DNA from: Arcobacter suis CECT 7833
GTDB lineage: Bacteria > Campylobacterota > Campylobacteria > Campylobacterales > Arcobacteraceae
Assembly: GCF_003544815.1 (NCBI RefSeq)
Contig: NZ_CP032100.1
Location: 1,984,001 to 2,048,000, forward strand
Direction: 5' to 3'
Length of the DNA stretch: 64,000 bases
Numbering within the stretch: position 1 is the stretch's first letter; every line of letters starts with the position of its first letter. Of the stretch, positions 44,442 to 53,493 are shown in pieces. Made by a program: the position numbers and the translations under genes. The notes below the pieces were generated by a model, which worked only from the letters and a program-made list of their open reading frames with translations, ran no database searches and had not been told where the DNA came from.

Positions 44442-45197
44442 ATGAGAGTTGTATTATCAATTGCAGGAAGTGATAGCGGTGGTGGAGCTGGAATTCAAGC
44501 TGATATAAAAAGTGCTTTATACCATGAAGTTTTTATGACAACTGCAATTACAGCTGTAACTGCTCAAAATACAAAAGGAGTACAAGATATTTGTGTTCTT
44601 GAACCTGATTTTGTAAAAATACAAATTCTTAGTGTACTAAATGATTTTGAAGTCAATACTATAAAAATAGGAATGTTAGGGTCAAAAAATCTTGTATTAA
44701 AAGTAAAAGAAGTCATTAAAAATCTAAATATTCCTATAATTCTTGATCCAGTTGCCATTTCAAGAGCTGGATCTAAACTAATAACAGATGAAGCAATAGA
44801 AAGTTTAAAAGAATTATTTGATTATAGTTATTTGATAACTCCAAATAAATACGAAGCTAAACTATTTTTTAATGTAAGTTCTATTGAAGATATTAAAAAT
44901 TTAAAAACACAAAACTCAAATATATTATTTAAAAATATGGTAGAAAGTAAAAATAAAACCGTAGATATTTTATTAAAAAAAGATGGTTTGATTATTGAAT
45001 TTGAATCATTAAAAGCAAATGAAGCGAATACTCATGGAACAGGTTGTAGTTATAGTGCATCTATTGCTTCTTTAATTGCAAGGGATTTTTGCCTTGAAGA
45101 TGCAATAAAAATTTCAAAAGAATATATCTATCAAGCAATTAAAAATGCTCCAAATTTAGGCTTTGGGAATGGTCCAATAAATCACATTTTAAAGTGA
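44442..45197 (+). CDS. thiD: Hydroxymethylpyrimidine/phosphomethylpyrimidine kinase
   Basis: A 251-aa ribokinase-fold enzyme of thiamine synthesis that phosphorylates HMP and HMP-P. SIAGSDSGGGAGIQADIKS at the N-terminus, LDPVAISRAGSKLI, LITPNKYEAKLF, and NTHGTGCSYSASIASLIA (catalytic Asp position filled by the GTGCSYS anion hole) are diagnostic. The ATG at 44442 is used because AAGGA is correctly spaced; the longer frame starts in the upstream gene. No thiamine riboswitch is visible upstream. Confidence 0.95.
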   Translation: MRVVLSIAGSDSGGGAGIQADIKSALYHEVFMTTAITAVTAQNTKGVQDICVLEPDFVKIQILSVLNDFEVNTIKIGMLGSKNLVLKVKEVIKNLNIPIILDPVAISRAGSKLITDEAIESLKELFDYSYLITPNKYEAKLFFNVSSIEDIKNLKTQNSNILFKNMVESKNKTVDILLKKDGLIIEFESLKANEANTHGTGCSYSASIASLIARDFCLEDAIKISKEYIYQAIKNAPNLGFGNGPINHILK

Positions 45198-45203
45198 TTT
45201 TTT
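45179..45203 (+). terminator. Terminator at the thiD 3' end
   Basis: AAATCAC and GTGATTT pair around ATTTTAAA (which contains the stop codon), followed by T residues. Confidence 0.55.
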
Positions 45204-45265
45204 CATTGAAAAAGCCTTATTTAAGCAGATTATACATAAAATACCCAATTTTATATAAAGGATAA

Positions 45266-45568
45266 GTGTTGGAATCACAATACGAAAAGATTATTGTACT
45301 TCTTATTGTATTAACAGCTACAATTTTAACGTGGAAAATGGTAAAAGATTTTTATATTACAAAAATGCATAAAGTTTTTGCACATTTAATTGCAGTAACA
45401 ACCTCTTTTTTTATGTTATTTTCCTCTATGTTTTTATTTATGCCCAGAAACTACCAAAGAGGAGTTAGTGCAGAAGTAGAAATAAGTGCTATGAGCATTA
45501 TAACAATTGTTGTTATGTTGGGTATTTTATATCTATTTTTCAGATTTGTGCCTGATAGTAAAAAATAA
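45266..45568 (+). CDS. Small inner-membrane protein, 100 aa
   Basis: Three predicted helices (IIVLLIVLTATILTWKMV, HLIAVTTSFFMLFSSMFLFM, AMSIITIVVMLGILYLFFRF). GTG at 45266 or the following TTG could be the start; AAAGGA lies just upstream. It precedes proA by 29 bp and may be cotranscribed. No recognised family. Confidence 0.6.
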   Translation: MLESQYEKIIVLLIVLTATILTWKMVKDFYITKMHKVFAHLIAVTTSFFMLFSSMFLFMPRNYQRGVSAEVEISAMSIITIVVMLGILYLFFRFVPDSKK

Positions 45569-45597
45569 ATTTATAAATTAATGAAATAGGAATTATT

Positions 45598-46830
45598 ATG
45601 CAAGCATTTTTAGAAGAAGCGAAAAGATCTAGCCGAACTATTGCAAACCTAAGTACTGCTGTTAAAAACAAAGTTTTAAATGAAATGGCTGATGCATTAA
45701 TTAATCATTGTGATTTTATTATTTCTCATAATGAAAAAGATATGATTGATGCAAGAGTTAATAATTTAAGTGAAGCTCTACAAGATAGACTACTTTTAAC
45801 AGGAACAAGAGTTAAAGAAATGTCAGATGCAATTAGACAAATAGCATCACAAAATGAACCAGTAGGAAGAATTCTAGATGGTTGGGTTACAGAATCTGGA
45901 TTAAATATTCAAAAAGTATCAATTCCAATAGGTGTAATTGGTATTATTTATGAAAGCAGACCAAATGTTACAAGTGACACAGCAGCATTATGCTTTAAAA
46001 GTGGAAATGTATGTGTTTTAAAAGGTGGAAAAGAAGCAGAACATTCAAATAAAGCAATAGCTGTTGTTTTAAGAGAAGTTCTGGCAAAAAATAAACTTCC
46101 AGAACAAGCTATTTCTTTATTACCTGATTCAAGTAGAGAAGGTGTAGCAAAACTTATAAAACAAGATAAATATGTTGATTTAATCGTACCTCGAGGAGGA
46201 GAAGCTTTAATCAGATATGTAAGTGAAAACTCAGCTATTCCTGTTATTAAACATGATAAAGGAGTTTGTCACATCTATGTGGATAAAGATGCAGCACCAG
46301 CAAAAATTATTGATATTGCAATAAATGCAAAATGTCAAAGACCAAGTGCTTGTAACTCAATGGAAACTCTTTTAATCCATGAAGATATTGCACCTTATAT
46401 TCTAACAGGACTTGAAGATGCTTTTGCAGAGCAAGGAACTATTTTAAAAGGTTGTAGTGAAACTTTAAAATACATAAGAGTTGTTCCAGCAACACTTGAA
46501 GATTATGACACAGAATATTTAGCTAATATTCTAAACATTAAAATTGTAAAAAATGTTGATGAAGCAATAATTCATATTCAAAGACATGGTTCAAGCCATT
46601 CAGAAGCTATTTTAAGTGAAAACTATTCAACGATAAATAAATTTCTAAATGAAGTTGATGCAGCTTGCGTTTACGCAAATGCAAGTACAAGATTTACGGA
46701 TGGTGGAGCTTTTGGATTAGGAGCTGAAGTTGGAATTTCAACAAATAAACTTCATTCAAGAGGACCAATGGGAATAAATGATTTAACAACATTTAAATAT
46801 AAAATTTATGGTTCTGGTCAAATTAGATAA
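45598..46830 (+). CDS. proA: Glutamate-5-semialdehyde dehydrogenase (gamma-glutamyl phosphate reductase)
   Basis: A 410-aa aldehyde dehydrogenase-fold enzyme, second step of proline synthesis. IGVIGIIYESRPNVTSD, VCVLKGGKEA, the catalytic-cysteine segment CQRPSACNSMETLL, and the C-terminal DGGAFGLGAEVGISTNKLHSRGP are diagnostic. Full family length. proB is not in the window. Confidence 0.97.
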   Translation: MQAFLEEAKRSSRTIANLSTAVKNKVLNEMADALINHCDFIISHNEKDMIDARVNNLSEALQDRLLLTGTRVKEMSDAIRQIASQNEPVGRILDGWVTESGLNIQKVSIPIGVIGIIYESRPNVTSDTAALCFKSGNVCVLKGGKEAEHSNKAIAVVLREVLAKNKLPEQAISLLPDSSREGVAKLIKQDKYVDLIVPRGGEALIRYVSENSAIPVIKHDKGVCHIYVDKDAAPAKIIDIAINAKCQRPSACNSMETLLIHEDIAPYILTGLEDAFAEQGTILKGCSETLKYIRVVPATLEDYDTEYLANILNIKIVKNVDEAIIHIQRHGSSHSEAILSENYSTINKFLNEVDAACVYANASTRFTDGGAFGLGAEVGISTNKLHSRGPMGINDLTTFKYKIYGSGQIR

Positions 46831-46856
46831 TCTTAATATTAGGAAATAACGAAAAC

Positions 46857-48791
46857 ATGAAGAAAATATCATTAACACTAGCAAGTCTAGCAGCAGTTGT
46901 ACTTTTTTGGTACATTTTAGGAACAGGTTTTGTTTTAAAAGATGGGGCAAACTCTTTTTCAAAACTTCAATGTGTATCATATGCTCCCTTTGGAAAAGAT
47001 GATTCGCCTTTTATGATGGATAAAGGTTTAGTAATTTCTGAAGACTTAGTAAGAAAAGATTTACAATTACTTTCAAAATATACTGATTGTATTAGAACTT
47101 ATTCAACTGTTGGTTTAGAAATGATTCCTAAAATTGCTAGGGAAAACAATCTAAAAATGCTTATGGGTGCATGGGTAAATGGCGATGAAAAACCAACAAG
47201 ATTAGAAATCGATACTTTAATCAAACTTGCAAAAGAGAATAAAGATATTGTAAGAGCTGTTATTGTTGGAAATGAAGCTTTATTAAGAGGTGATTTATCC
47301 GATGTAAAACTTTATGAATATATAAAAGAAGTAAAAGCAGCACTTCCTGATACTCAAGTTACTTATGCTGATGTTTGGGAATATTGGCTTAAATATCCAA
47401 AAATTAAAGAAATTACAGATTTCGTAACTATTCATATATTACCTTATTGGGAAGATGATACTATGAATATAGAAAAAGCAATTGCACATCTTGCTGAGAA
47501 AAGAGCAGAAGTTGAAAATGAATTAAAAACTTCAAATATTTTAATTGGTGAAACAGGTTGGCCTTCTGAGGGAAGAATGAGAGAAGATGCACTTCCAAGT
47601 AAAACAAATCAAGCTATTTTTGTTAGGGATTTTGTAAAATTAGCTCAAGACAACAATTGGAACTACAATATTATTGAGGCTTTCGATCAACCTTGGAAAA
47701 GAGTTAGTGAAGGTGCTGTTGGTGGATTTTGGGGATTATTTGATAAAGATAGAGCAGATAAAAATGTTTTTAAAGGAGATGTTTCTGATTTTCCAAACTA
47801 TAAATATTTAGGTTTTGGTTCTTTATTACTTATTTTTGTTTTTTCATTTTTATTAAAAAACTCAACTATTTCTACAAATAAATTAGTTTTATTTAGTTTT
47901 ATAAATACAATTTTTGCAGTTTTATATATGCTTCAAATGGAACAATTTAACATTACAGTAAGATCAAGTGGAGAAGTTGTTTGGGCAACATTGGTTTTAT
48001 TAACTCATCTTGCTATTTATTATTTAGTACTTTTAAATATTGCAAAAGAATCTAAACCTAAAATTGTGGGTATTAGAGAAATTTTAACAAACAAAGTATT
48101 TAATGTTGATACTTTACCAATGATATTATTTTATTCTTCATTTATTTTTGTATTAATTTCAACAATAATTCTTGCATTTGAAGGAAGATATAGAAATTTT
48201 GAAATATATGTTTTTGCTATTTCTGCTATCTCTTTTGTTTTACTTTACGGTGGAAGATTTGCAAATATGGAATTTAAAGCATTTGAAAAATTATCATTTA
48301 TAGTTCTTTTAATAACTTCTATAATTTCGTTTTATAATGAAGGTTCTTTAAATATTTTCTCTAATATTTGGATTATTATTGCTTTAATTTTTACTTATAT
48401 TTTATTTCAAGGAAGTAAAAATAGCTCATATAGTGAATTAAAAACTATTACTAAATATATTGCTATATTCTTCATTTTCTCTATTTCATTAAGATATGGA
48501 ATTATTGCAGATAAAGATATTATTGCTCAATGTCATTTAAATGATGATACTTTACTTTGTGGATTTAAAAACCAAGTAGGATATTTAGGATATATTGGAG
48601 TATTTGGAATTATTGCAATTTGTATTGCTATTCTTGCTTTATTTATAAATAATAAAAAGTTTGTATTAGTTTCACTATTTGCTTCTGTTTTCTCTATTAT
48701 GATGTTTAATACTTATGTAGGTTCTATTGCATTCATTTTAACTATCATTGTGTTATGTAAAGAAAAAAACCTAAAAGTTTTAAACTCTTAG
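46857..48791 (+). CDS. GH17-like glycan hydrolase/transglycosylase with polytopic membrane domain (NdvC-like)
   Basis: A 644-aa protein: an N-terminal signal/anchor helix, then a glycoside hydrolase family 17-like TIM barrel (about 37-310) with acid/base candidate Glu140 in VIVGNEALLRG and nucleophile candidate Glu232 in GETGWPSEG, then about ten membrane helices (320-640). Bacterial GH17 membrane proteins of this kind act on beta-1,3 glucans, for example in cyclic or osmoregulated glucan synthesis. The glucan synthase partner is not in the window, so the substrate is inferred. Downstream of proA by 26 bp. Confidence 0.8.
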   Translation: MKKISLTLASLAAVVLFWYILGTGFVLKDGANSFSKLQCVSYAPFGKDDSPFMMDKGLVISEDLVRKDLQLLSKYTDCIRTYSTVGLEMIPKIARENNLKMLMGAWVNGDEKPTRLEIDTLIKLAKENKDIVRAVIVGNEALLRGDLSDVKLYEYIKEVKAALPDTQVTYADVWEYWLKYPKIKEITDFVTIHILPYWEDDTMNIEKAIAHLAEKRAEVENELKTSNILIGETGWPSEGRMREDALPSKTNQAIFVRDFVKLAQDNNWNYNIIEAFDQPWKRVSEGAVGGFWGLFDKDRADKNVFKGDVSDFPNYKYLGFGSLLLIFVFSFLLKNSTISTNKLVLFSFINTIFAVLYMLQMEQFNITVRSSGEVVWATLVLLTHLAIYYLVLLNIAKESKPKIVGIREILTNKVFNVDTLPMILFYSSFIFVLISTIILAFEGRYRNFEIYVFAISAISFVLLYGGRFANMEFKAFEKLSFIVLLITSIISFYNEGSLNIFSNIWIIIALIFTYILFQGSKNSSYSELKTITKYIAIFFIFSISLRYGIIADKDIIAQCHLNDDTLLCGFKNQVGYLGYIGVFGIIAICIAILALFINNKKFVLVSLFASVFSIMMFNTYVGSIAFILTIIVLCKEKNLKVLNS

Positions 48792-48799
48792 GTTATAAG

Positions 48800-48839
48800 T
48801 TGTACTAAATTTATATTTTAAAATATAGATTTAGTACAA
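48800..48839. terminator. 40-bp palindromic bidirectional terminator
   Basis: TTGTACTAAAT and ATTTAGTACAA flank TATATTTT and AAAATATA, giving a 20-bp stem with a single T-G pair and practically no loop. It lies between converging genes and has A/T runs on both sides. Confidence 0.7.
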
Positions 48840-48869
48840 AAATCTAAAATCTACTTTAACTATTTTTTC

Positions 48870-49523
48870 TTAGTTATCCTGTTCCGGAGCTATTTCACCT
48901 TCTGGACCAATATTTAACATATCATCAACTGCTTTCACAGGAAAAGGTGGTAGTTTAAATTTATCATCTTTTATATCCACATTAAAAACAGCCAATTTAG
49001 CCTCTTGAATTTGAACAACACCCAAAGATTTACTTATAAATTTTAATGGAACAGTATTATAAATCCAAATTTTATCTTCACCTAATTGCCAAATATCACA
49101 CTTATATCCAAGAACTGATTCTGAACCAATTTTTTTAGCTCCCATTGAAATTAAAGTATCACTATTTTTTAAATTTAAAAATGGATTTTCTTCATCAAAA
49201 ACCATTTCTTGTTGATAAGTAACTTTATCATTAAAATCAACATTATAGATTTTATTTCCAACTATTTTTGTAATATTATGTTCTTCTTCTTCATCACCAT
49301 TTGCTGATTGAACTATTTTCTCTTCTGATAATTCAAGTTCACCAAAATTTTTAAAGTATAATTTACTTGTTCCACTTAATGAAGCTTTATTTCCCATTAC
49401 TTCACCAGAACCTGCAATTTCATACTCAACAATTGCTGATTTCACATCATATCTATTTGTTTGTGCGAATAAACTAGCCATTCCTAAAAACAAAAATCCA
49501 AAGATATATTTTGATTTTCCCAC
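48870..49523 (-). CDS. Exported protein of unknown function, 217 aa
   Basis: A signal peptide (SKYIFGFLFLGMASLFAQ) followed by a beta-rich periplasmic domain. KLYFKNFGELELSEEKIVQ and a SMGAKKIGSESVLGYKCDIWQLGEDKIWIY segment resemble outer-membrane/periplasmic DUF4412-like proteins, but the match is weak. Divergent from ccoG. Confidence 0.6.
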   Translation of the reverse strand: MGKSKYIFGFLFLGMASLFAQTNRYDVKSAIVEYEIAGSGEVMGNKASLSGTSKLYFKNFGELELSEEKIVQSANGDEEEEHNITKIVGNKIYNVDFNDKVTYQQEMVFDEENPFLNLKNSDTLISMGAKKIGSESVLGYKCDIWQLGEDKIWIYNTVPLKFISKSLGVVQIQEAKLAVFNVDIKDDKFKLPPFPVKAVDDMLNIGPEGEIAPEQDN

Positions 49524-49642
49524 GTTTTAATCCTTCTTTAAATTGAGCGAATTATACAGCTTATCTAATTAATCTTTCAAAATAAATACCACCAAATGAA
49601 CACCTTTTTTACATATTATTAAAAAAACAAAAGGAGTTTTAT

Positions 49643-50968
49643 ATGTCTTATTCTAAAAAAAGATATTTTGTATATACTTTATTAACATTATTTATAATGT
49701 TAATTCCATTTATAACAATAAATGATAACCATGTATTGTTATTATCTTTTGATAAATTACAATTCCATTTTTTGGGTAGTGTTTATAGTGTTAGTGAACT
49801 TTATGTTATGCCATTTTTGCTTATGTTTTTATTCATAGGAATTTTTGCTATGACTTCAATGTTCGGAAGAATTTGGTGTGGTTGGAGCTGTCCTCAAACT
49901 ATATTTAGAGTTATTTATAGGGATTTAATTGAAGGAACTATTCTTGATTTAAGAAAAATAAACAACAAACAAAAAGATATTGATTATAATAAAAAATCTA
50001 ATCAAATCAAAAAATATGTTGCACTTATTTTGTGGTTTATTATTACTTTAGTTATATCTTCTAATTTTATGCTTTATTTTATTCCACCTGAAGATTTTTT
50101 TGTTTATATTCAAAATCCAGCAGACCATAGTTTTATGATTATATTTATTTTAACTGTTGCTCTATTTTTAGTATATGACATAGTTTTTATGAAAGAAAAT
50201 TTCTGTGTTTATATCTGTCCATATTCTAGAATTCAATCTGTTTTATATGATGATGATACAAAACAAGTGAGTTATGATTACAACAGAGGTGGGAAAGTTT
50301 ATGAGAACAATGTTAAATCAATATTTAAAGTAAAACAATGGAGTAATAACGAAGAGTGTACAACTTGTGAAGCTTGTGTAAAAGTTTGCCCTACACATAT
50401 AGATATTAGAAAAGGATTACAAGTTGAGTGTATAAACTGCCTTGAATGTAGTGATGCTTGCTCAACTGTAATGGGAAAACTAAATAAAGAATCTTTAATA
50501 AATTGGGGAAGTACAAATACAGTTATCAATAAAAAGAATGTATCAATTTTTACTAAAAAGAATTTAACTTATTTTGTATCTTTATTTTTATGTATATTTT
50601 TAGCTTTCTATTTTTCACTTGAAAAAGAAGATTTTTTAGTAAATGCAAATAAAACTACAGAACTTTATAGTAAAAAAGAAAATGGAATTATTTCAAATAA
50701 CTATATTTTGACTATTCATAATACTCAAGATAAAGATTATACTTTTGATATTAGATTACTTGAAAACAAAGATTTCAAAATAAAAAGATTTGATAGTTTT
50801 GAGTTAAAAGCTGGTGAAAAAACTAAAAAAATTCTTATATTAGAAACTACAGAAGATTTTGAAAAACTAGAGAAAAAACCTTCTAAAATTTCAATTGAAA
50901 TTTTTACAAAAGAAAATGAAAAAGTAAAAGTTACAAGACAAATCGCATTTTTTTATCCAAAAAATTAA
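49643..50968 (+). CDS. ccoG: Cytochrome c oxidase accessory protein CcoG (RdxA/FixG)
   Basis: A 441-aa membrane ferredoxin. Helices in the N-terminal part, FGRIWCGWSCPQTIFR and CVYICPYSRIQSVLYDDD are CcoG hallmarks; ECTTCEACVKVCPTHIDI and ECINCLECSDACSTVM are two 4Fe-4S sites; a C-terminal periplasmic beta domain follows a membrane helix near 305-325. It handles copper delivery or reduction during cbb3 oxidase assembly. AAAAGGAG precedes the ATG. No cco structural genes are next to it. Confidence 0.94.
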   Translation: MSYSKKRYFVYTLLTLFIMLIPFITINDNHVLLLSFDKLQFHFLGSVYSVSELYVMPFLLMFLFIGIFAMTSMFGRIWCGWSCPQTIFRVIYRDLIEGTILDLRKINNKQKDIDYNKKSNQIKKYVALILWFIITLVISSNFMLYFIPPEDFFVYIQNPADHSFMIIFILTVALFLVYDIVFMKENFCVYICPYSRIQSVLYDDDTKQVSYDYNRGGKVYENNVKSIFKVKQWSNNEECTTCEACVKVCPTHIDIRKGLQVECINCLECSDACSTVMGKLNKESLINWGSTNTVINKKNVSIFTKKNLTYFVSLFLCIFLAFYFSLEKEDFLVNANKTTELYSKKENGIISNNYILTIHNTQDKDYTFDIRLLENKDFKIKRFDSFELKAGEKTKKILILETTEDFEKLEKKPSKISIEIFTKENEKVKVTRQIAFFYPKN

Positions 50969-52281
50969 AGAGCCTTTTCAATAAAGAGGGAAAATAAAAC
51001 TCCCTCTTTTTTATTTTCTACCAAAATTTTTCCAGCAAAACTCTCTTCAATTATCATTTTAGATAAATAAAGCCCTATTCCTGTACCCTCTTCTTTTGTA
51101 GAAAAATATGGTTCAAAAATCTTTTTTATGTTTTTTAGTTTTATTCCACCACCATTATCCAAAATACAAATATTAACCTCAGCACTACTTGAAAAAATAT
51201 TGATTTTTATTTTAGGATTTTTTATATTTTTTAATACATCAATTGAGTTTGAAATAATCGCAATTAATACTTGTGAAAGTTCACTTTTTACACCAAATAT
51301 TTTAATATCCTCAAAGGTTTCAAAGCTTATTTCTAACTCTATATTATGGGTTTTTAAATCTGCGCTTAAAATTGTAATTGAATTATTTATGGCATCTTTT
51401 ACCATAAAAATCTCTTTTTCCTTTGATTTTGTATAAAACTCTTTAAAATCATCTATTGTTTTTGATAAAAATAAAACTTGCGAATTTAGCTGTTCTACTT
51501 TTTTATCAAAATAAATTTCATCTAAGTTTTTATTTTCAAATTTCTTTTTTAGATTCATTAATATATATGAAATATTATTTAAAGGTTGTCTAAATTGGTG
51601 AGTTATATTTGCTATCATTTCCCCTGATTTTACAAACTTTGATTGTTGTATTATCATTTTTTCAAAACTCTCATTTTTATTTTTTAAATCATTATATTTA
51701 TAAGCTATTGAAGTTGTAAAAAGCATAGCTTCCAGTGCAAAAACAACTAAAACTAAATCAAAATATCCCCTTTGATTGTAAAAATCTTTAAAATTAAAAA
51801 CAAAAAGTAAAATACAAAATATCGACCAACCAATAACATAAATAAGAGTTGGTTTAAAACCTTGTTTTAGATTAAAAATAATAGAGATAAATAAAATTGC
51901 ATAAATAATTGTATAAGGCAAATATTCAAATAAAATATAATGATAAAAGGCTGTTAAAATAACCACATTTAATAACAAAGTATTAATTATCAACTCTTTA
52001 TAATTTGTGATTTTTGGGAAAAATTTACCCTCATAATAATTTATAGCAAACAGTACAGCACTTAAACTGGCAATCACCAAAGCAATTTCTTGAATAAAAG
52101 AGCTAATCTCAAAAAGTTTACTATATGAAAGTATATAAATCAAAGAAAAAATCTGCATAAAACAATAACTTATATAAAATATCTCTTTTGAATATACATA
52201 TCTAATAAAGGTATATACTATTGTCATAATCAATATTCCAAAAGTAATACCATAAAAAAGAATTAAATTTATTTCAGACAT
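50965..52281 (-). CDS. Sensor histidine kinase
   Basis: A 438-aa kinase: seven or more N-terminal membrane helices (about 1-215, similar to 7TM-type sensor modules), a dimerisation helix with phospho-acceptor His in ITHQFRQPLNNIS, an N box (AIISNSIDVLKNI) and G boxes (DNGGGI, TGIGLYLSKMII). No periplasmic sensory domain is visible. Overlaps the response regulator by 8 bp. The signal is unknown. Confidence 0.92.
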   Translation of the reverse strand: MSEINLILFYGITFGILIMTIVYTFIRYVYSKEIFYISYCFMQIFSLIYILSYSKLFEISSFIQEIALVIASLSAVLFAINYYEGKFFPKITNYKELIINTLLLNVVILTAFYHYILFEYLPYTIIYAILFISIIFNLKQGFKPTLIYVIGWSIFCILLFVFNFKDFYNQRGYFDLVLVVFALEAMLFTTSIAYKYNDLKNKNESFEKMIIQQSKFVKSGEMIANITHQFRQPLNNISYILMNLKKKFENKNLDEIYFDKKVEQLNSQVLFLSKTIDDFKEFYTKSKEKEIFMVKDAINNSITILSADLKTHNIELEISFETFEDIKIFGVKSELSQVLIAIISNSIDVLKNIKNPKIKINIFSSSAEVNICILDNGGGIKLKNIKKIFEPYFSTKEEGTGIGLYLSKMIIEESFAGKILVENKKEGVLFSLFIEKAL

Positions 52282-52954
52282 CTATTTTATAACCACTATT
52301 TGTAAGATTTAAAATCAAATCTTTTGGAATTTTAGATTTTAGATTTTTAACCAAAGTTTTTAAAGCATCCTTTGTCATAACAGAATCGCTCCAAACATAG
52401 TTTTCAATCTCTTCATAACTCACATATCTGTTTTTATTTTTTATTAATAACTCTAAAAAAATCAACTCTTTTGTTCTCAGTTTTATAATCTCATCATCTA
52501 TGACTAAATTTTTATTAAAACTATCAAAATATGAATTAATATCAAGTTTTACGATATTTGTAACATCTTCTTGCAAAGAATTTACACATAAAAACAAAGC
52601 CTCTTCAAACTCTTTTTCCTTTACAGGTTTTACAAGATATTTAACAAGTCCTAGTTCAATCGCTTTTAATAAATAATCCTTATCACAAAAAGCTGTGATT
52701 ATTATGATTTGAGTTTTTTTATCTTTTTGTCTTATTCTTTTTACAAACTCCAAACCATTTAATTTAGGCATTTGAATATCTGTGATTATAATATCTGGTT
52801 GATGTTTTTCATATAATTGTAAAGCAATAATGGCATCACTTGCAGCATAAATTTGCTCAAAGAAATTTTGCAAATACTCAACACCGTTTTCCCTTGCTAT
52901 TTCATCATCTTCAACATACAAAATTTTTATATTTTTATTGATATTTTTTAACAT
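52274..52954 (-). CDS. Response regulator with C-terminal winged helix
   Basis: A 226-aa protein: receiver domain with acidic pair (YVEDDEIA), phosphorylation Asp59 in IIITDIQMPKLNG, Thr in IIITAFCD and Lys in YLVKPVKEK, and an OmpR-like C-terminal domain (TKELIFLELLIKNKNRYVSYEEIENYVW). Cognate of the kinase that follows it. Target genes are not deducible here. Confidence 0.93.
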   Translation of the reverse strand: MLKNINKNIKILYVEDDEIARENGVEYLQNFFEQIYAASDAIIALQLYEKHQPDIIITDIQMPKLNGLEFVKRIRQKDKKTQIIIITAFCDKDYLLKAIELGLVKYLVKPVKEKEFEEALFLCVNSLQEDVTNIVKLDINSYFDSFNKNLVIDDEIIKLRTKELIFLELLIKNKNRYVSYEEIENYVWSDSVMTKDALKTLVKNLKSKIPKDLILNLTNSGYKIDV

Positions 52955-52995
52955 TCAAGATTATATCTTATATATGATTATGATAAAATTCCACA

Positions 52996-53493
52996 ATGAG
53001 AGAATACAAAACACAAATAAAAGAGATAATAACTACTACGACATTTTCAACACCATTGGGTGAAATGTTTGCTGCTGCTTCAAAAAAAGGTATTGTAATG
53101 CTTACTTTTTTTACGCATTTTCATATCGAAGCAAAAATAGAAATTTTAAAAAATACCTTAAATGCAGATGTAATACCAGCAAATGGAGAAATTTTTGAAG
53201 TTTTAAAAATACAATTAGAAGAATATTTTGACAAAAAAAGAACAACTTTTGAAATTCCTTTACAATTAGTTGGTTCACCTTTTCAAGTTAAATGTTGGAA
53301 AGAGTTATTAAATATTCCCTACGGAAAAACTATATCTTATAAAGAACATATTGCAAATGCAAATGCTCAAAATATGATAGCCATACTTGTACCTTGTCAT
53401 AGAGTAATTTCAAGTGATGGAAAACCACTTAATTATAATGGTGGAGTTGAAAAAAAAGAGTTCCTATTAAAGTTAGAACAAAATGATAAATAA
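52996..53493 (+). CDS. ogt: Methylated-DNA-protein cysteine methyltransferase
   Basis: A 165-aa suicide repair enzyme removing O6-alkyl groups from guanine. The active-site PCHRV is at 133-137 (Cys134), preceded by FQVKCWKELLNIPYGKTISY, the helix-turn-helix region. Length is typical of Ogt. Divergent from the two-component genes; overlaps the next gene by 11 bp. Confidence 0.95.
   Translation: MREYKTQIKEIITTTTFSTPLGEMFAAASKKGIVMLTFFTHFHIEAKIEILKNTLNADVIPANGEIFEVLKIQLEEYFDKKRTTFEIPLQLVGSPFQVKCWKELLNIPYGKTISYKEHIANANAQNMIAILVPCHRVISSDGKPLNYNGGVEKKEFLLKLEQNDK

Noticed and set aside
44100-44442. TPP riboswitch before thiD
   Set aside because: No conserved TPP aptamer sequence (such as CTGAGA) is seen; thiD directly follows the HTH gene.
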